Shown: positions 39,014 to 50,281 of the stretch, piece after piece | How the letters are laid out: each line of letters opens with the position of its first letter | How positions within the stretch are numbered: the stretch's first letter is position 1 | Source of the DNA: Piper betle | Lineage: Eukaryota > Streptophyta > Magnoliopsida > Piperales > Piperaceae | Assembly: GCA_033002965.1 (NCBI GenBank) | Contig: JAURVB010013853.1 | Coordinates: 80,849 to 144,848, forward strand | DNA length: 64,000 bases | Direction: 5' to 3' | The notes under the pieces: model-generated | Told to the model about the DNA's origin: nothing | Database searches by the model: none | The model's input: only the letters and a program-made list of their open reading frames with translations | Translations under genes and position numbers: made by a program

Positions 39014-41258
39014 CTAAATTCAATAAAAAAAAACAAAAAATTGAACAGGGCTGTTTTCAAAGGAAAAAGAGTTCGTAGAGCCAACTTCGTGAAACAACAA
39101 GATAGAAGCGATAAGTAACAAAATTTTAATACTCAAATTAAAGAAGTATGATGATTATTAGATGATGTGTGTGTAACCAATCTTCAAAACGGTCAACATA
39201 GTGATATGGTATACAGGCTACTTGGCACAGTCGCTAGGGAAAGTTTTCTTCAAGACCAGCAGAGAAATTATTCTTCAGTCGTGTGTCAACTCCGAAGAAA
39301 GTCGTTAGACTTATCGTTCATTGTTTGTCACCGCTCACAGTTTTCGTCGTTTATATAAGCCGTTGGCAGTAATTCTAGGATTATCTGTCCATAAAGTTTA
39401 GTTATCAAATATCAAGTTATTTCAATTATTATAATCTTCAATTTAGTTAAAAGAGTGTTAAAATTCTTCATCAACGTTCGTCGTAATAGACTTTTTGAAA
39501 TATTCTATGCTATATCTAGTCTACAAAGAGTGCACGATTACAGTGTTTAGTCAAAAGCTTCAAGATCAACGATTTTTCTTCATTTAGCGACAACCGCCGA
39601 TCCACGATTTACATGTCGTAATTATAACTTTTTATTTCAAATTTATATCTTTCATTTATTTTGATTTTATTTTTCAATCGCGTATAGATGACCATTTTTA
39701 CGGATTACTTTTGTTTATGTTCTAACTAAATAATATTATTCAGTCTTTTGTTTTTATATTCAAACCTCTTCAAAATTAATATTTTTTTTATTATCAAATG
39801 TTTTATTAAATGACTTAAAGTATAAATTACTATTCTTTGTGTTTGTAATATTAATAATTAGTTTTTTTATCATTAAATTCTGATTTTGTCAAATTTTAAA
39901 TCTTTGTTTAATTAATTTATTCCTGAGTAAGAATCTCATGTATTCTTTGGCGCCCGGCAATTTTTTAATTATTTTAAATTTCAACTAATTTTTTTAATAA
40001 TAGATTTTTTTTTATTTTTTCACACTCTTGAACGTTTAGTGGTTCAACACTATGAGTTTTTAAAAGAGAATAGTAATGATTCCTATCTTCATTTCACACT
40101 AATACTGTAAGTTTATCTTGTTAAGCATAATAGTGTTGATTCATATCTGCTATCATTAGCAATACTCCATCCAATAGTATCCTATTCCCTACTTATTAAT
40201 TCACTTTCATAAACTGAAAATTTTAAAAGGAAAACTCTATTCTTATCATGTATTGTACGTCAAAGGGGTTTAAAAAATTTACATTTATTACCTTTCAAAA
40301 ATAAACTCGACTTGTACGTCAGGACAAACTTATAGGCCGCATATGGTAACTATTTAACTAACAGTCGGTGCTAAAATAAATACTTCACAAAAGCACAATC
40401 GGATAAGCCATAAAACAGTGAAATTCAACAAACAAACAACACAGTATTGTCAGTTGTTTAGATCTACGTTTGTAAGATTACTGAAAACTTTCACCAATAA
40501 TATAAACTAATCTATAAATCGATGAAAAAGAACAGATTGCTCATCCATTAGTTTTTTATTGAGATATAATAAAAAATTTATAAACACTCTAATCAAAATT
40601 ACAATGATATTGACATTGATAAAAACAATAAGTTTATTTTAAATCTTTGAAACAAACCAAATATTAGTTAAACATGCAATTCTGCCAATAATGAGCCGAT
40701 GAAGTAAAAAAGTATTACTTACACACACTTATGTTAACGTTTTAGATAAAAATACTGGTACGATTATAAAAAAATGAAATTTTAATAAAATCACCAACAA
40801 TTGTATCAAAATAATTCAGTAAAAAAGGTTTTATAATCTCACCAAGAATTAAATTAATTATTTAAAAGCAAAAAATAAGTTAACTACCTAATCATAAGAA
40901 AAAAATTATTGCAATCACTAAAACTAATAAAATCCAGTAAGTCTAAATAAATAAAATAATTTTTAAATGAAAAATTCTTATAACAAAGCTATAACAAACA
41001 AAAAACATACAGAGGAACACAAAATAAACATAATGCGCTAGAAAAAAAAACAAATGTTAACAAAAAATAAATACAAATGACCTTCAAATAGTTTAAAAAT
41101 TAAAACCTAAACACTTTTATATATTCCAAAAATGTACCGTTTAATTTTTTTTTAAAATAAACTTAATAACATATATGTGACCTTTAAAAAATTTATCATT
41201 TTGGAAAATGTCCAGAAATGTATTTTTTTCATTACTTCCCATCTTTATGCGATACTTA
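39014..41258. other. AT-rich segment of unclear origin, LTR-like at its left end
   Basis: No SIN3-like exon continues here. At 39166-39613 the sequence could be an LTR: it starts TGTGTGTAACC, has TATATAAGCC at about 39352 and ends CGATTTACA, but no partner was found. A TGGCGCCCGGC stretch near 39950 resembles the Lys-tRNA primer sites of animal retroelements. The rest is simple AT-rich sequence. Together with the neighbouring mariner and LINE pieces it may be of animal origin; this is inference. Confidence 0.3.
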
Positions 41259-42006
41259 CGAGGGCTATCCAGAAATTAGCAGACGTTTTGAAATAAAAAA
41301 TTAACAAAGTGAAAGAAAAATTTTTTATTATATACATTTAAAAGCTACACTCTTAAGCTACTTTTCAACATAATTCCCATTTAAATTGAGGCACTTATCA
41401 TAGCGTGACACAAGTTTTTCTATTCCAACATTGAAGAAATCTGCCGCCTGAGAACTTAACCACTGGTTAACGCCGGCGGTAAGTTCGGCGTCACTATTGA
41501 AGCGCTGCGTTGCGAGCCACGTCTTCATCGCTGGAAAGAGGTGGTAGTCGCTCGGGGCTAGATCCGGGCTGTATGGAGGATGACTGAATTTCTCCCATCC
41601 AAAACCATTTAGGAGCTGTTGGGTACGATTGGCTGTGTGTGGACGTGCATTGTCGTGAATAAACAAAATTTTTTTGAAAGTTTTCCCCGACGCTTGTTTT
41701 GTATTGCCCGCCGTAGTTTTTGCAGTGTTTCACAATACCTTTCTGCATTAATTGTCAAGCCTCGTTCGAGAGGCTTGACAAAGCTCTCACTGCGTTCACT
41801 GAACGCACTTCGCAAGTGGCGGGATTTTCTATTGCAGCGCACATTTTAACTAGTCACAGCAAGAAAAGTAAGAAAGATACGGACGTCCCGCTACAACAGC
41901 TTGATGCGTACTGAACGTAGAAATTTTTTGACACTAAGATGGCGGCTCTAGCCCCGCCCACTACCGCGCTAGACAAAAACGTCTGCTAATTTCTGGATAG
42001 CCCTCG
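41259..42006 (-). mobile_element. Mariner (Tc1/mariner superfamily, DD34D), internally deleted
   Basis: 748 bp bounded by TA on both sides (41257-41258 and 42007-42008). The terminal inverted repeats are identical for 31 bp, beginning CGAGGGCTATCCAGAAAT. On the minus strand the transposase starts at ATG 41844 ('MCAAIENPATCEVRS'), jumps by an internal deletion to 'LTINAERYCETLQKLRRAI', and after a one-base A-run shift near 41668 continues as the intact frame 41666-41358. That frame contains HDNARPH and YSPDLAPSDYHLF with exactly 34 residues between the two catalytic aspartates, and ends with GNYVEK. The DNA-binding domain and the first catalytic Asp are lost, so it is non-autonomous. DD34D spacing is the animal mariner type; plant mariner-like elements use DD39D. 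Perfect TIRs suggest recent activity. Confidence 0.88.
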
Positions 42007-42175
42007 TAAAATGAATAGTAATCACAAACGTGTTACAAAATTATAATCAAATTGAATTCTAATCATGGAACTCGTAGATTTACAACCATTGAAATATATT
42101 GTCAGCTAAGACTGTTAACCTGCTAACTCCATTTTAAACCAAAAACGTGATTTTGGAACACCAAAATCACTTTTT

Positions 42176-42720
42176 GTTATTCCAACCAAAAATACCAAGG
42201 ACCAAGTAAAGTCGTTTAGGTATTTTGGCTCCCTGGTGTCAGAGGATAAGAAGTGCACCAATGAGGTCAGGGTAAGGATATCAATGACAAAGAAGACCAA
42301 TAGAAACTAGAGACGGATCTTCAGCAGCAAGCTTGACTTGGAATTGAGGAAGAGATTAGCTAAGTATTTTGTTTGGAGTGTGGCTACGTATGGAGCAGAA
42401 ACATGGACACTAAGGAAGGAGGATGAGAAAAGGCTTGAGGCTCTGGAAATTTGGAGTTTGAGACAAACGGAGTGGATTAACTGAATAGAGAAAATTAGAA
42501 ACGATGAGGTGTTCTGAAGAGTGTAAGAAAAGAGAATTTTACTACAGACACGGAGGTATTCTACTAGAGATAATGAGGAAACAGAATCGGTTGGGTACTA
42601 GTGCTTAATCACAGCAGTGTTGGAAGGACCAATAAATGGGTGAGAAAGCTAGGAGGCTTAGAAGGTTCAAATTGTTGATGATGTGAAGCGAGGAGGAAGA
42701 TCTTAACACCTTCAGGGAAA
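42176..42720 (+). pseudogene. LINE (non-LTR) reverse transcriptase, C-terminal remnant, arthropod-like
   Basis: The plus strand reads 'DQVKSFRYFGSLVSEDKKC', 'ELRKRLAKYFVWSVATYGAE', 'TWTLRKEDEKRLEALEIW' and 'RNDEVF', with TAG/TGA stops between blocks. This 'FRYFGSLVSED...YGAETWTLRK..E.RLEA.E.W' pattern is the end of the reverse transcriptase domain in LINEs that are very common in insects. Only the C-terminal part is present, without endonuclease or palm domain. Multiple stops mark it as dead. It lies only about 170 bp from the mariner element. Confidence 0.7.
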
Positions 42721-42954
42721 CATGTTCTTAAGAAACGCAAAAGGAAACATGCGGTCATTTTGACCGAACTGTATAATTTTAGGTTTTTTACCCACTTTTT
42801 GTTAAGTATTAATCTCATTTATTGTTTTTTAAGTTATAGAGTAGGAAATTGAGTAAAACTATGTAAGTTAAAGAAAAATTATACATTTCGTAACGTACAA
42901 AAAATGGCAATGATAGAAAACAATGTAAAGTGTCGTTTATATTGGCATCATATC

Positions 42955-44475
42955 TTGCACCCTCCCAGTGATGGCGTTGGCAACTCTGATAGAATGGGGC
43001 TCAGCTGCCCTGTACCTGGCCATCCATGGCTCTCATGGCTACTGGCGCATCTACACGTCGTCTCTGCTGTGCCCCCTGCTCTGGCTGATATGGCCTCGGA
43101 TGTTGCTGCCTCTGGTCGACATCTCGACGTGGTCGTGTAGCTATCACCCGCTCTGCTTCACCTGCAGCTCTCACTACGTCACCGAGGGTAGTAAACTTCC
43201 TATCCAAGTATGCCATCCGAATCTCATGATGGAGGCCTTCATAGAAGCGCTCTATTCTTCTTCCTTCGGTTGGAACCAAATCTGGTGCAAATCTCTCCAA
43301 CGCTCTAAACCTCGTCTCATACTGTACTACTGTCATAGGCCCTTGCCTCAACATCTGGAACTCTCGTTCCTTCCTTCTCCTAACATCTGGTGGAAAATAC
43401 TTTCCATCGAATTCCACTCTGAATTCCTCCCAAGTGATGTCCTGAGGCTGGCGATGAGCAAATACAGAATTCTGCACCGAACTCCACCATATCCTCGCTT
43501 CGTCTTGGAATGCTCCTGTGACGACGCGCACTCTGTGTTCTACGGGGCATGCCATACTATCAAACACTCCTATGGCCGACGATATCCATAGGAATGCCTC
43601 CTCAGCATCCAACTTCCCAAAGAAAGGTCGTCCGCCATTCTTCACGAATCTCTCATATTGCCACAATTCCAAACTCCTCACGTCTACAGATCTATTTGAT
43701 CCCTCTGCTTGCTCATAACGAGGAAACTGTGATCCCGTACCAACTGGTACACTGTCACCTCCAACTGCTCCACTCCCCCTACGGTTTGCCCGCTACCTGC
43801 TATCGCAGGTCCACTGGCGTCCTGTCTCATCCTTGCCTGAAGTGGGGCAACCAGAGGAGCTGTTGCGGGGGTAGCTCCCTGTTGCAGCGGTGGAGGAGGA
43901 GGCGGCGGCGGAGGGCCCATGGGCGCTACTGGCTCTCCTTGCGCCTCTTCATCCACGGCTGGTCTCTTCTCTGCTCTAGCCACTGATAGAGCTATCTGTC
44001 TGAGCTCTCTCCTAAATTCCTCCTGATTCTGCTGCATTTGCATCTGAACCTCAACTAGCCTAGCTATTGCAGCATCCCTTTCCTGTCGACTACTCCCACT
44101 GCGGTGACTGTCGCGTCGACTGTCTCGGCGATGGCTCTCCGTACGACGACTAGCTGATACCGGTACACTCGTCTCTGCTGGTGGCATGGTGGTCCTAGGT
44201 CGACTGGAAGCTGTGTCACTGTGACCATGGTCGGGACTATCCTGTCTGACTACTGGAGGCGATGGGGTCCTGATCTGCGTCCGACGGGTCTGTGTCACCA
44301 TCCTGCTACGTATATCCTGACTCTAATCTACTCACCCTGTCACACCACTGACTTAGGTAAGAAAATCTGTGAACCAAAACATAAAGACAGAAAAATACCT
44401 GTCGGTACAGCTCGGAGCAGCTTCGGCACACATGTAACCTGTAATGCATCTACCATCTTAATCAACCAAGGGTTA
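42955..44475 (-). pseudogene. Ty3/Gypsy gag polyprotein, truncated and frameshifted
   Basis: The minus strand gives a start at 44301 with an Arg/Ser/Pro-rich N-terminus ending in a poly-Pro tract ('MGPPPPPPPPPLQQ'). A frameshift falls between about 43800 and 43700, then the retrotransposon gag core continues to 43001 ('WISSAIGVFDSMACPVEHR', 'DEARIWWSSVQNSV', 'ITWEEFRVEFDGKYFPPDV', 'YETRFRALERFAPDLVPTE'). This core is the plant Gypsy gag fold (PF03732-type). The zinc knuckle and all of pol are missing beyond about 42955, where unrelated AT-rich sequence begins. It belongs to the LTR at 44582-47412. Confidence 0.85.
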
Positions 44476-44577
44476 GCTCTGATACCACTATTGGTATCAG
44501 AGAACATATGCCAAGAGTTGGCTCTGATACCACTGCTGGTATCAGAGAACATATGCCAAGAGTTGGCTCTGATACCA
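44476..44577 (-). repeat. Triplicated Met-tRNA primer-binding site, 45-bp tandem units
   Basis: The minus-strand primer site TGGTATCAGAGC lies 4 bp from the LTR end (44566-44577). The same site recurs at 44521-44532 and, slightly changed, at 44476-44487, a 45-bp period. Each unit pairs GCTCTGATACCA with a nearby TGGTATCAGAG, so the array is also a chain of inverted repeats. Confidence 0.85.
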
Positions 44578-44581
44578 CTGC

Positions 44582-47412
44582 TGTAACACCCCGTTTCGGC
44601 TCACCCGTGAACCGACCCGGAAATGTCACCGGCGACCGAACCGTTCGCTAATCTACTAGATTCGGTTAAGCCGACCCGGATCTACTCTCGGCGTCTCAAG
44701 ATGGAGATGCAAATATGAAATGCATGAATGGGAACGATTGGGTTCTAACGGAGTCCTACATGCATGCTATGATGTACAAGCAAAATAAGACAAAACAACA
44801 AATGAGAAACCAAAAGAAAATATATACTATTTTATGAAAATACGATAACACATAACAATCTACCATGACATTAAATCATTATCTCATTCGTTTTTACCCG
44901 AGCCGAGTCTGAACTCCAAGGCTCCCTACTCATTCATATTTATCAGTTCGTTTCATAACAAGTAATTCATTCAAGCAAACACATCAAAATTATCATTTAC
45001 ATAACAATAACACACCATCATTATACATACGTTACACGCGGCAGGTACATGTGTGCGCGGTTCCGTGCTGCTCCTCCGCAGTCCCGACAGCTTTCATCGC
45101 TCGCATTCCTCACCTACATATATATAGAAAAACCGTCAGTAACGAGTGTTACCGGCCCGGAAAATAACTAATATCAATCTGGCACAGGAGAGCAAACTCT
45201 CCTGTTGAATCAAAACCATATACTTCCTCAAGAACTCTCATCAGGGCACATACGGGAGCCGTCGCCGCTCGGGTCGACAGCGTCCCCCTTTCTTTCTCAT
45301 TCTCATACCTTGGCCATTTCTCTATCGCTTCTCGCATCAAATTTCATTCCTTACCGCCCTCTGCACCTTCCATATTACTCCTGGCCTTGAGCACAAAGGC
45401 CGAGCACTCTCAGGCAGTCGCCTTCAGTACCCTTTGAACCACAAGTCTAGACATGCGCTGCATTGCAGTACCCGTAAACCTCCACACTTCTCCGGGTTTG
45501 AGGAACTCAAAGGTGGAGTTGTCCGGATCCTTCGGGAACGAAGTGGGTTCTCCCCAGCTCCAGAGCCCGCTCTTCCGAGCACACGCCCTATCTGAAGACG
45601 TGGCCGCAAGTAACCCTCATCCCATCTCTCACCGAAAACGCGAAAACTATACATATATAGGCCTGGGTTGGGATTTATACAATAGGCCCGAAGGCATCGT
45701 GAGCTGGATCTGAAGTTCGAAAACAAACTCGAGGGATCTCATCCTCGAGGGTTATTAATCCGAAAAAAAACTGTTGGCTAAATGGCCCGAGTTAAGTGGG
45801 ATCCGATAAAACGCCACTTAACTCGTCCTGCACATGATAAATCAAATACACAATAGAGTAGCGTAAAAACAGAGAACGAGTCCTAAACGGACCTGGTAGA
45901 AGCTCCAAACGGGTCCACGCGCCTAGGCGGCGAGCTCCTACACCGTACCTACACAATCAGGCTAAAAACTAACGCCCGCATGATGAATCACACATCCTAT
46001 AGCATGCACACACAATCAACACAATCACGCATCAATCAACACACATCAACCTATATCAATTCTAGCAAGTCTACTTAGGCTAGTTTGCATTAGATCATGA
46101 TCATTACCTAGTTACCCTAATTAGTTTCTTAGCCTCCATTTTTAACACCACTCAATCAAACAAATTTCACAATTTATCCTTAATCAAATCTACATTTATA
46201 TATATTATTATAACACACAATTCACCAATCCTAGCATGCAATTCTAATAATCAATACTTTCAAATAATTAAGTTAAAATAAATTATACCTCGCGTCGTCG
46301 AAAATCGGCGACGGCTAGGGTTTCCGTTTCGTGGCTCGAAACTCGAATTCGGCACCTAGCGGCGTCCGAAGTCCGATCAGATTGGATCGGGTGCGTTCGG
46401 CGGATGATCCGGCGAATTTCCCACGAATCCAATTTTCCGGCGGTTCCGGCGGTTTCCGGCGAGTGTCGGCGGTTTTCCGCGATTCCGGCGGTTTTCCGGC
46501 GATGATTCGGGACGGGGCAATCAGGGGGTCTATCGGCACCAGCTCGACGAGCTTGGTCCGATGGTGGTGTCAAACAAAGCAGCCGGGGCGGCGATGGCCG
46601 TCGGCGGCGGCGTCGAAAATGGGTGGCGGCGGCGGCGTGCTCCGATCGGGGCTGCGGCCGGCCTCGACGGCGGTCGGGATGATGGGGAAACGTCGGCGAC
46701 GGCGAGGGGGTGGTCGTCGGGGTCACAGCGGCGGCGGAGCGGCCCAGACGGCGGCGAATCGACGAGGGAGGGCGTCGCGGCTTGTGGGGCGATTCCGGCG
46801 TCGTGGCGGCGAGACGGTGGCCGGGGTGGGTCGTGGCGGCACGGCGATGCACGGCGGGGCGGGGCGGCGTTGCTCGGCGGCAGTGCGATGGCGGCGGTGG
46901 CAGCACACGGCGGCGGCAGGGTTTTGGGAGGGTAAGTGTCGGGAGGGAGAAAAATACCCTCAATGGCAGTTTTGTAATTAAGTATTGACTCGATTCCTAC
47001 TCGAGTCAAAATAATAACTAGTTCGTAATAAATTCTAAAAAAAATCTAGAAAAATATGGAAAAATCCCATAAAATTAAACAAACACAACAACATCCAAAT
47101 GGCATGCTCTATAACTAATAACCCACCCGAATATAATCCAACGCGTCCTAATGCGTTATTCGGCCTAAAACTATTCTGCGATAAAATAAAAATAACAATC
47201 AATACTGTATACCTCCATATACTTGATAACCCATTTTTCATCATCTTTTAGACGTTATCATCGTACACTTGAGCATACATGACCCTCATCGCTCATAACT
47301 CACAGCTGGCCTCAACTCAGCTCGCGGTCCATGAAGCTGACTCGACTCGAACCAACGGTTGAACCGACTGGTTCACTCCCGTAAAACTCTGACTCGAGTC
47401 ACGGGTTTTACA
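44582..47412 (-). repeat. 5' LTR of the Gypsy (Tekay/Del-like) element, 2.8 kb
   Basis: On the minus strand it starts TGTAAAACCCGTG (47412) and ends GGGGTGTTACA (44582), immediately followed by the primer site. Length is 2831 bp, typical of long-LTR chromoviruses. 46290-46950 is extremely GC-rich (CGG-type runs) and produces overlapping spurious frames on both strands. The block around 46965-47035 resembles the core of the two hAT-like elements in this window. The 3' LTR is absent, so no target duplication can be tested. Confidence 0.85.
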
Positions 47413-47811
47413 GCTCCCGTGTGTGTCGCCCCTCCCTCCACCACTATCCCCATGTGCTTCGGCCTTCCTCCACTGTCGCTCCTGTGTGCGTCGCCCCTCC
47501 CTTCACCGCTCCTCGTGTGCCTCAGCCTTCCCTCCGCCCTGCCCCCTTGTGCCTCGACCTTCCCTCCACCGACGACACCTTTGCCTTAACGTTTCTTTTA
47601 CCTGCGAGATAATGTCTGTGTGTCAGCGTTCCTTTTGCCTGCCTTGTACCCAGCCATTTCAGTTATTTCTGCACTATATCCTTTTTCTAGCTTACGAGAG
47701 TTCTTCACTCTCTTCCATCTCCAAGTCTATCACATTGTGCTACACTGGTCAAAATGAAGGATTGATGCATTTGCATGCTTTGTATTTTTATTTATGCGAT
47801 GTCTATTGCAG
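47413..47811. repeat. Degenerate GC-rich minisatellite next to the LTR
   Basis: About 47420-47580 repeats a CCTCCCTCCACC...GTGCCTCGGCCTT theme three to four times with a period near 45-50 bp and clear divergence. The remainder up to 47811 resembles intron sequence of the VDAC remnant. Confidence 0.5.
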
Positions 47812-48114
47812 GCTTATTACCGCAAGTAGTTTGAAAAAGGGTGACATATTCCTAGCTGATGTCAACATACACTTGAAGAACAAGAATGTAACTATTGACA
47901 TTTAAGTGGACACAAACACGAATGTAAGAAGTAAACTTTTAGATTTTTGTTCCATTAGATTTTTGTTCACGTTAATCTTGTTTGCTAAAAGCTTAATGTG
48001 GGTAGGGCTTTGTTTTTATGTTTTCAGCTCTTTGCAATGGTTACTGTTGATGAGCTTGCACCTGGATTGAAGACTATTTTGAGCTGCATTGTTCCCGATC
48101 AGAAGTTTGGGAAG
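47812..48114 (+). pseudogene. VDAC (mitochondrial outer-membrane porin) remnant, two exons
   Basis: Exon 47812-47923 encodes 'LITASSLKKGDIFLADV' and 'LKNKNVTIDI', then a TAA at 47903-47905 where the family has Lys, then 'VDTNTN' and a GT donor. Exon 48028-48114, after a TTTTCAG acceptor, encodes 'VTVDELAPGLKTILS' and 'VPDQKFGK' before GT. These are consecutive N-terminal exons of plant VDAC beta-barrel porins, which pass metabolites across the mitochondrial outer membrane. The first exon and all later barrel strands are missing. Retained introns show it is not a retrocopy. It begins about 400 bp from the Gypsy LTR edge. Confidence 0.75.
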
Positions 48115-50281
48115 GTATTTATTGCATTACTTGATGCATTATGCATATTGGGACACTGTCTTCTGATTTTCAATGATCAACCTCAATTGTTTAAGCTTTG
48201 TACCCCATAGCTTCTCGTATGATCGTACTTTGATTCATTCAGATTTTGTGATGTCCTATGCAATTTCCCCCTTGATAGAATTTTTGTGCCTGACTGACAT
48301 GAGTTATACTAGCTAGCTTGTTATATATATACTTCAGGTGGAAGTATATAACTAGCTAGCGTGTTTGACTGACATGAGTTTTTTGAATGAACAACCACTG
48401 CCTATATGTCAAACAATGCAATTGCAATTGGATCGTGTTCTACTGCGTCTAATAATTTTTCTTTACATCCTCTTCCTAATGGACTTAATGTTGACATTAG
48501 TATATTTATTAACTCACAATAAAATTTGTTTATGCCTCTTATACCTGAGGGACTTCATATGATTGAGAGTTTTATGCCTTTTTTGACACAAGGGTCTCGT
48601 ATTAATGCGGGTGATAGCTAGACTCTTCCTATTGGTGATAGTAATTCAAACTTAGAAGATGCGTCAGATAATAAATTTATAATTTAATTTTAAACATGTA
48701 AAATTGTGTGAAACCTTGATTTTATAAATTTGTATTAATGACTTGTTATTATAATTTAATAGAGTACAAATGATGATATATCAAATGTTACCCTTATAAA
48801 ATTGTAATTTTATAATGATAAATAGTAATTATTATTTTTATTTATATTAAACTATAAACTTATGTATTTGTATTAAAAAATTATGTAATTATATATTTTA
48901 TGTATTTATTTTATAAATTATCAAATATTTATATTAGATTGATTTAGACTAATTTAAATGAACTAATTCTTGACCAATTTAAATTAATTTATTCCAATTT
49001 AATAAAACCTCTATTCTTGTCTTGGTAACTATGCATTAAATTTAAGTATTAGAATTCTAACACCGAAATATAATCACTAATTTCAATGCGAGTAATCAAA
49101 ATACAATTGGGCATCAGCATTCCCACGTGGGTTTTTGTCAGGAAAATAAAAGAACAGTCTTCTCATCCACATCAGATTTGAGTGTTACTGTATGTCATAT
49201 CATTGGGGAGTCACCCACTCTACACAGTTCTTGATATGATCGGGCCGAACTCCGAGAGTTGATTCCATTCGTATGAGCAGCCCCACGTGAGCCCCGTGTA
49301 CGTGAGCCCCGTGTAGATGGCTCTGAATTCGGATACATTTTTTGTCCAAGCAAATTTTTGTCTCTTTGAGAATATTTATTCTGTGGAATAAAAATTTTAG
49401 ATTTGAGTTTACTTCCATAAACATCATATTATCCTCTCTAGTAAGGATATTTATTATTATATCAACAGGGCAAATACTGCTGCTTGCGTAAATATTCACA
49501 GTTGCAGCAAGCTGGTAACCAATGGGCTCCAAATTGCAGTAGTGCCATGGTTGAGGATGTATAAATTGAGTAATGGGTATAAAAAAGAAGAAAAACAAAG
49601 AGTGTTTCAAACTTTTATTAGATTAGTTTTGTAGTTATTATGGGAGTAATTCTATTTGAAAGTTACTTGCTTTGTCGATGCTCTACTCTAGAAACATCCA
49701 TGCACCTTTGACAGCCATAAATATTGGAAAGATTGGGACAACACAGCTATTATTTGTGATCAAGACAAGCTAAGATGATATATTTGGAAACGGAACCTCT
49801 CATCGGTCACCCAATCGCAAGGATGATGTGCATGATTCAATGGTTTCATTTCATAGATGTAAATTTATATTATATTTAAAAGAATTTAAAATTCAGACTC
49901 CTCACAAAATATCATAGAGTATCGTCATTTCAGGGGTCGCTTTGAAGCCGATTAAAGGTTATTTATATTAAATTATTAATTATATATACAAAAAGATAAT
50001 TATATAAAATTAATTTATATTACTTTTAATATTTAAAATTAATAAATATATAATTTATATTTTTTGAAAATATTAATTTGATTATTTAAAAAAATTAGTA
50101 TATTTTAATATTTTAAAAAATTAATTATTAAATCAATCGATGAGGTTAGATGCCAAAATTTTTAGAGTAAAAATAAAATTTAGAACTACGAGTTAAGCCG
50201 TCGCATGCATTATTGCACTATTTAAGCAAGAAAACAAGTGATGGGTGACCATCGAAGTGAAGAGAAGTGATAGGGAAGGAG
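48115..50281. other. Intergenic, no gene recognised
   Basis: AT-rich. It includes a small hairpin near 48307-48360 and a minus-strand frame at 49610-49200 with no recognisable motif. The last few hundred bases before 50282 presumably hold the UGT promoter. Confidence 0.45.
48307..48360. repeat. Hairpin-forming inverted repeat flanked by a direct repeat
   Basis: ACTAGCTAG ... TATATACTTC is followed after a 5-bp loop by GAAGTATATA ... CTAGCTAG. TGACTGACATGAGTT occurs just before (about 48292) and just after (about 48367) the hairpin. Confidence 0.6.

Noticed and set aside
46283..47009. Long overlapping frames on both strands, Pro/Arg/Gly-rich
   Set aside because: They lie in a CGG-rich part of the Gypsy LTR, where lack of AT-rich stop codons opens all frames. 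No motif is visible.
49200..49610. Minus-strand 136-codon frame
   Set aside because: No recognisable domain. It has a poly-Phe start and the composition of chance AT-rich sequence.
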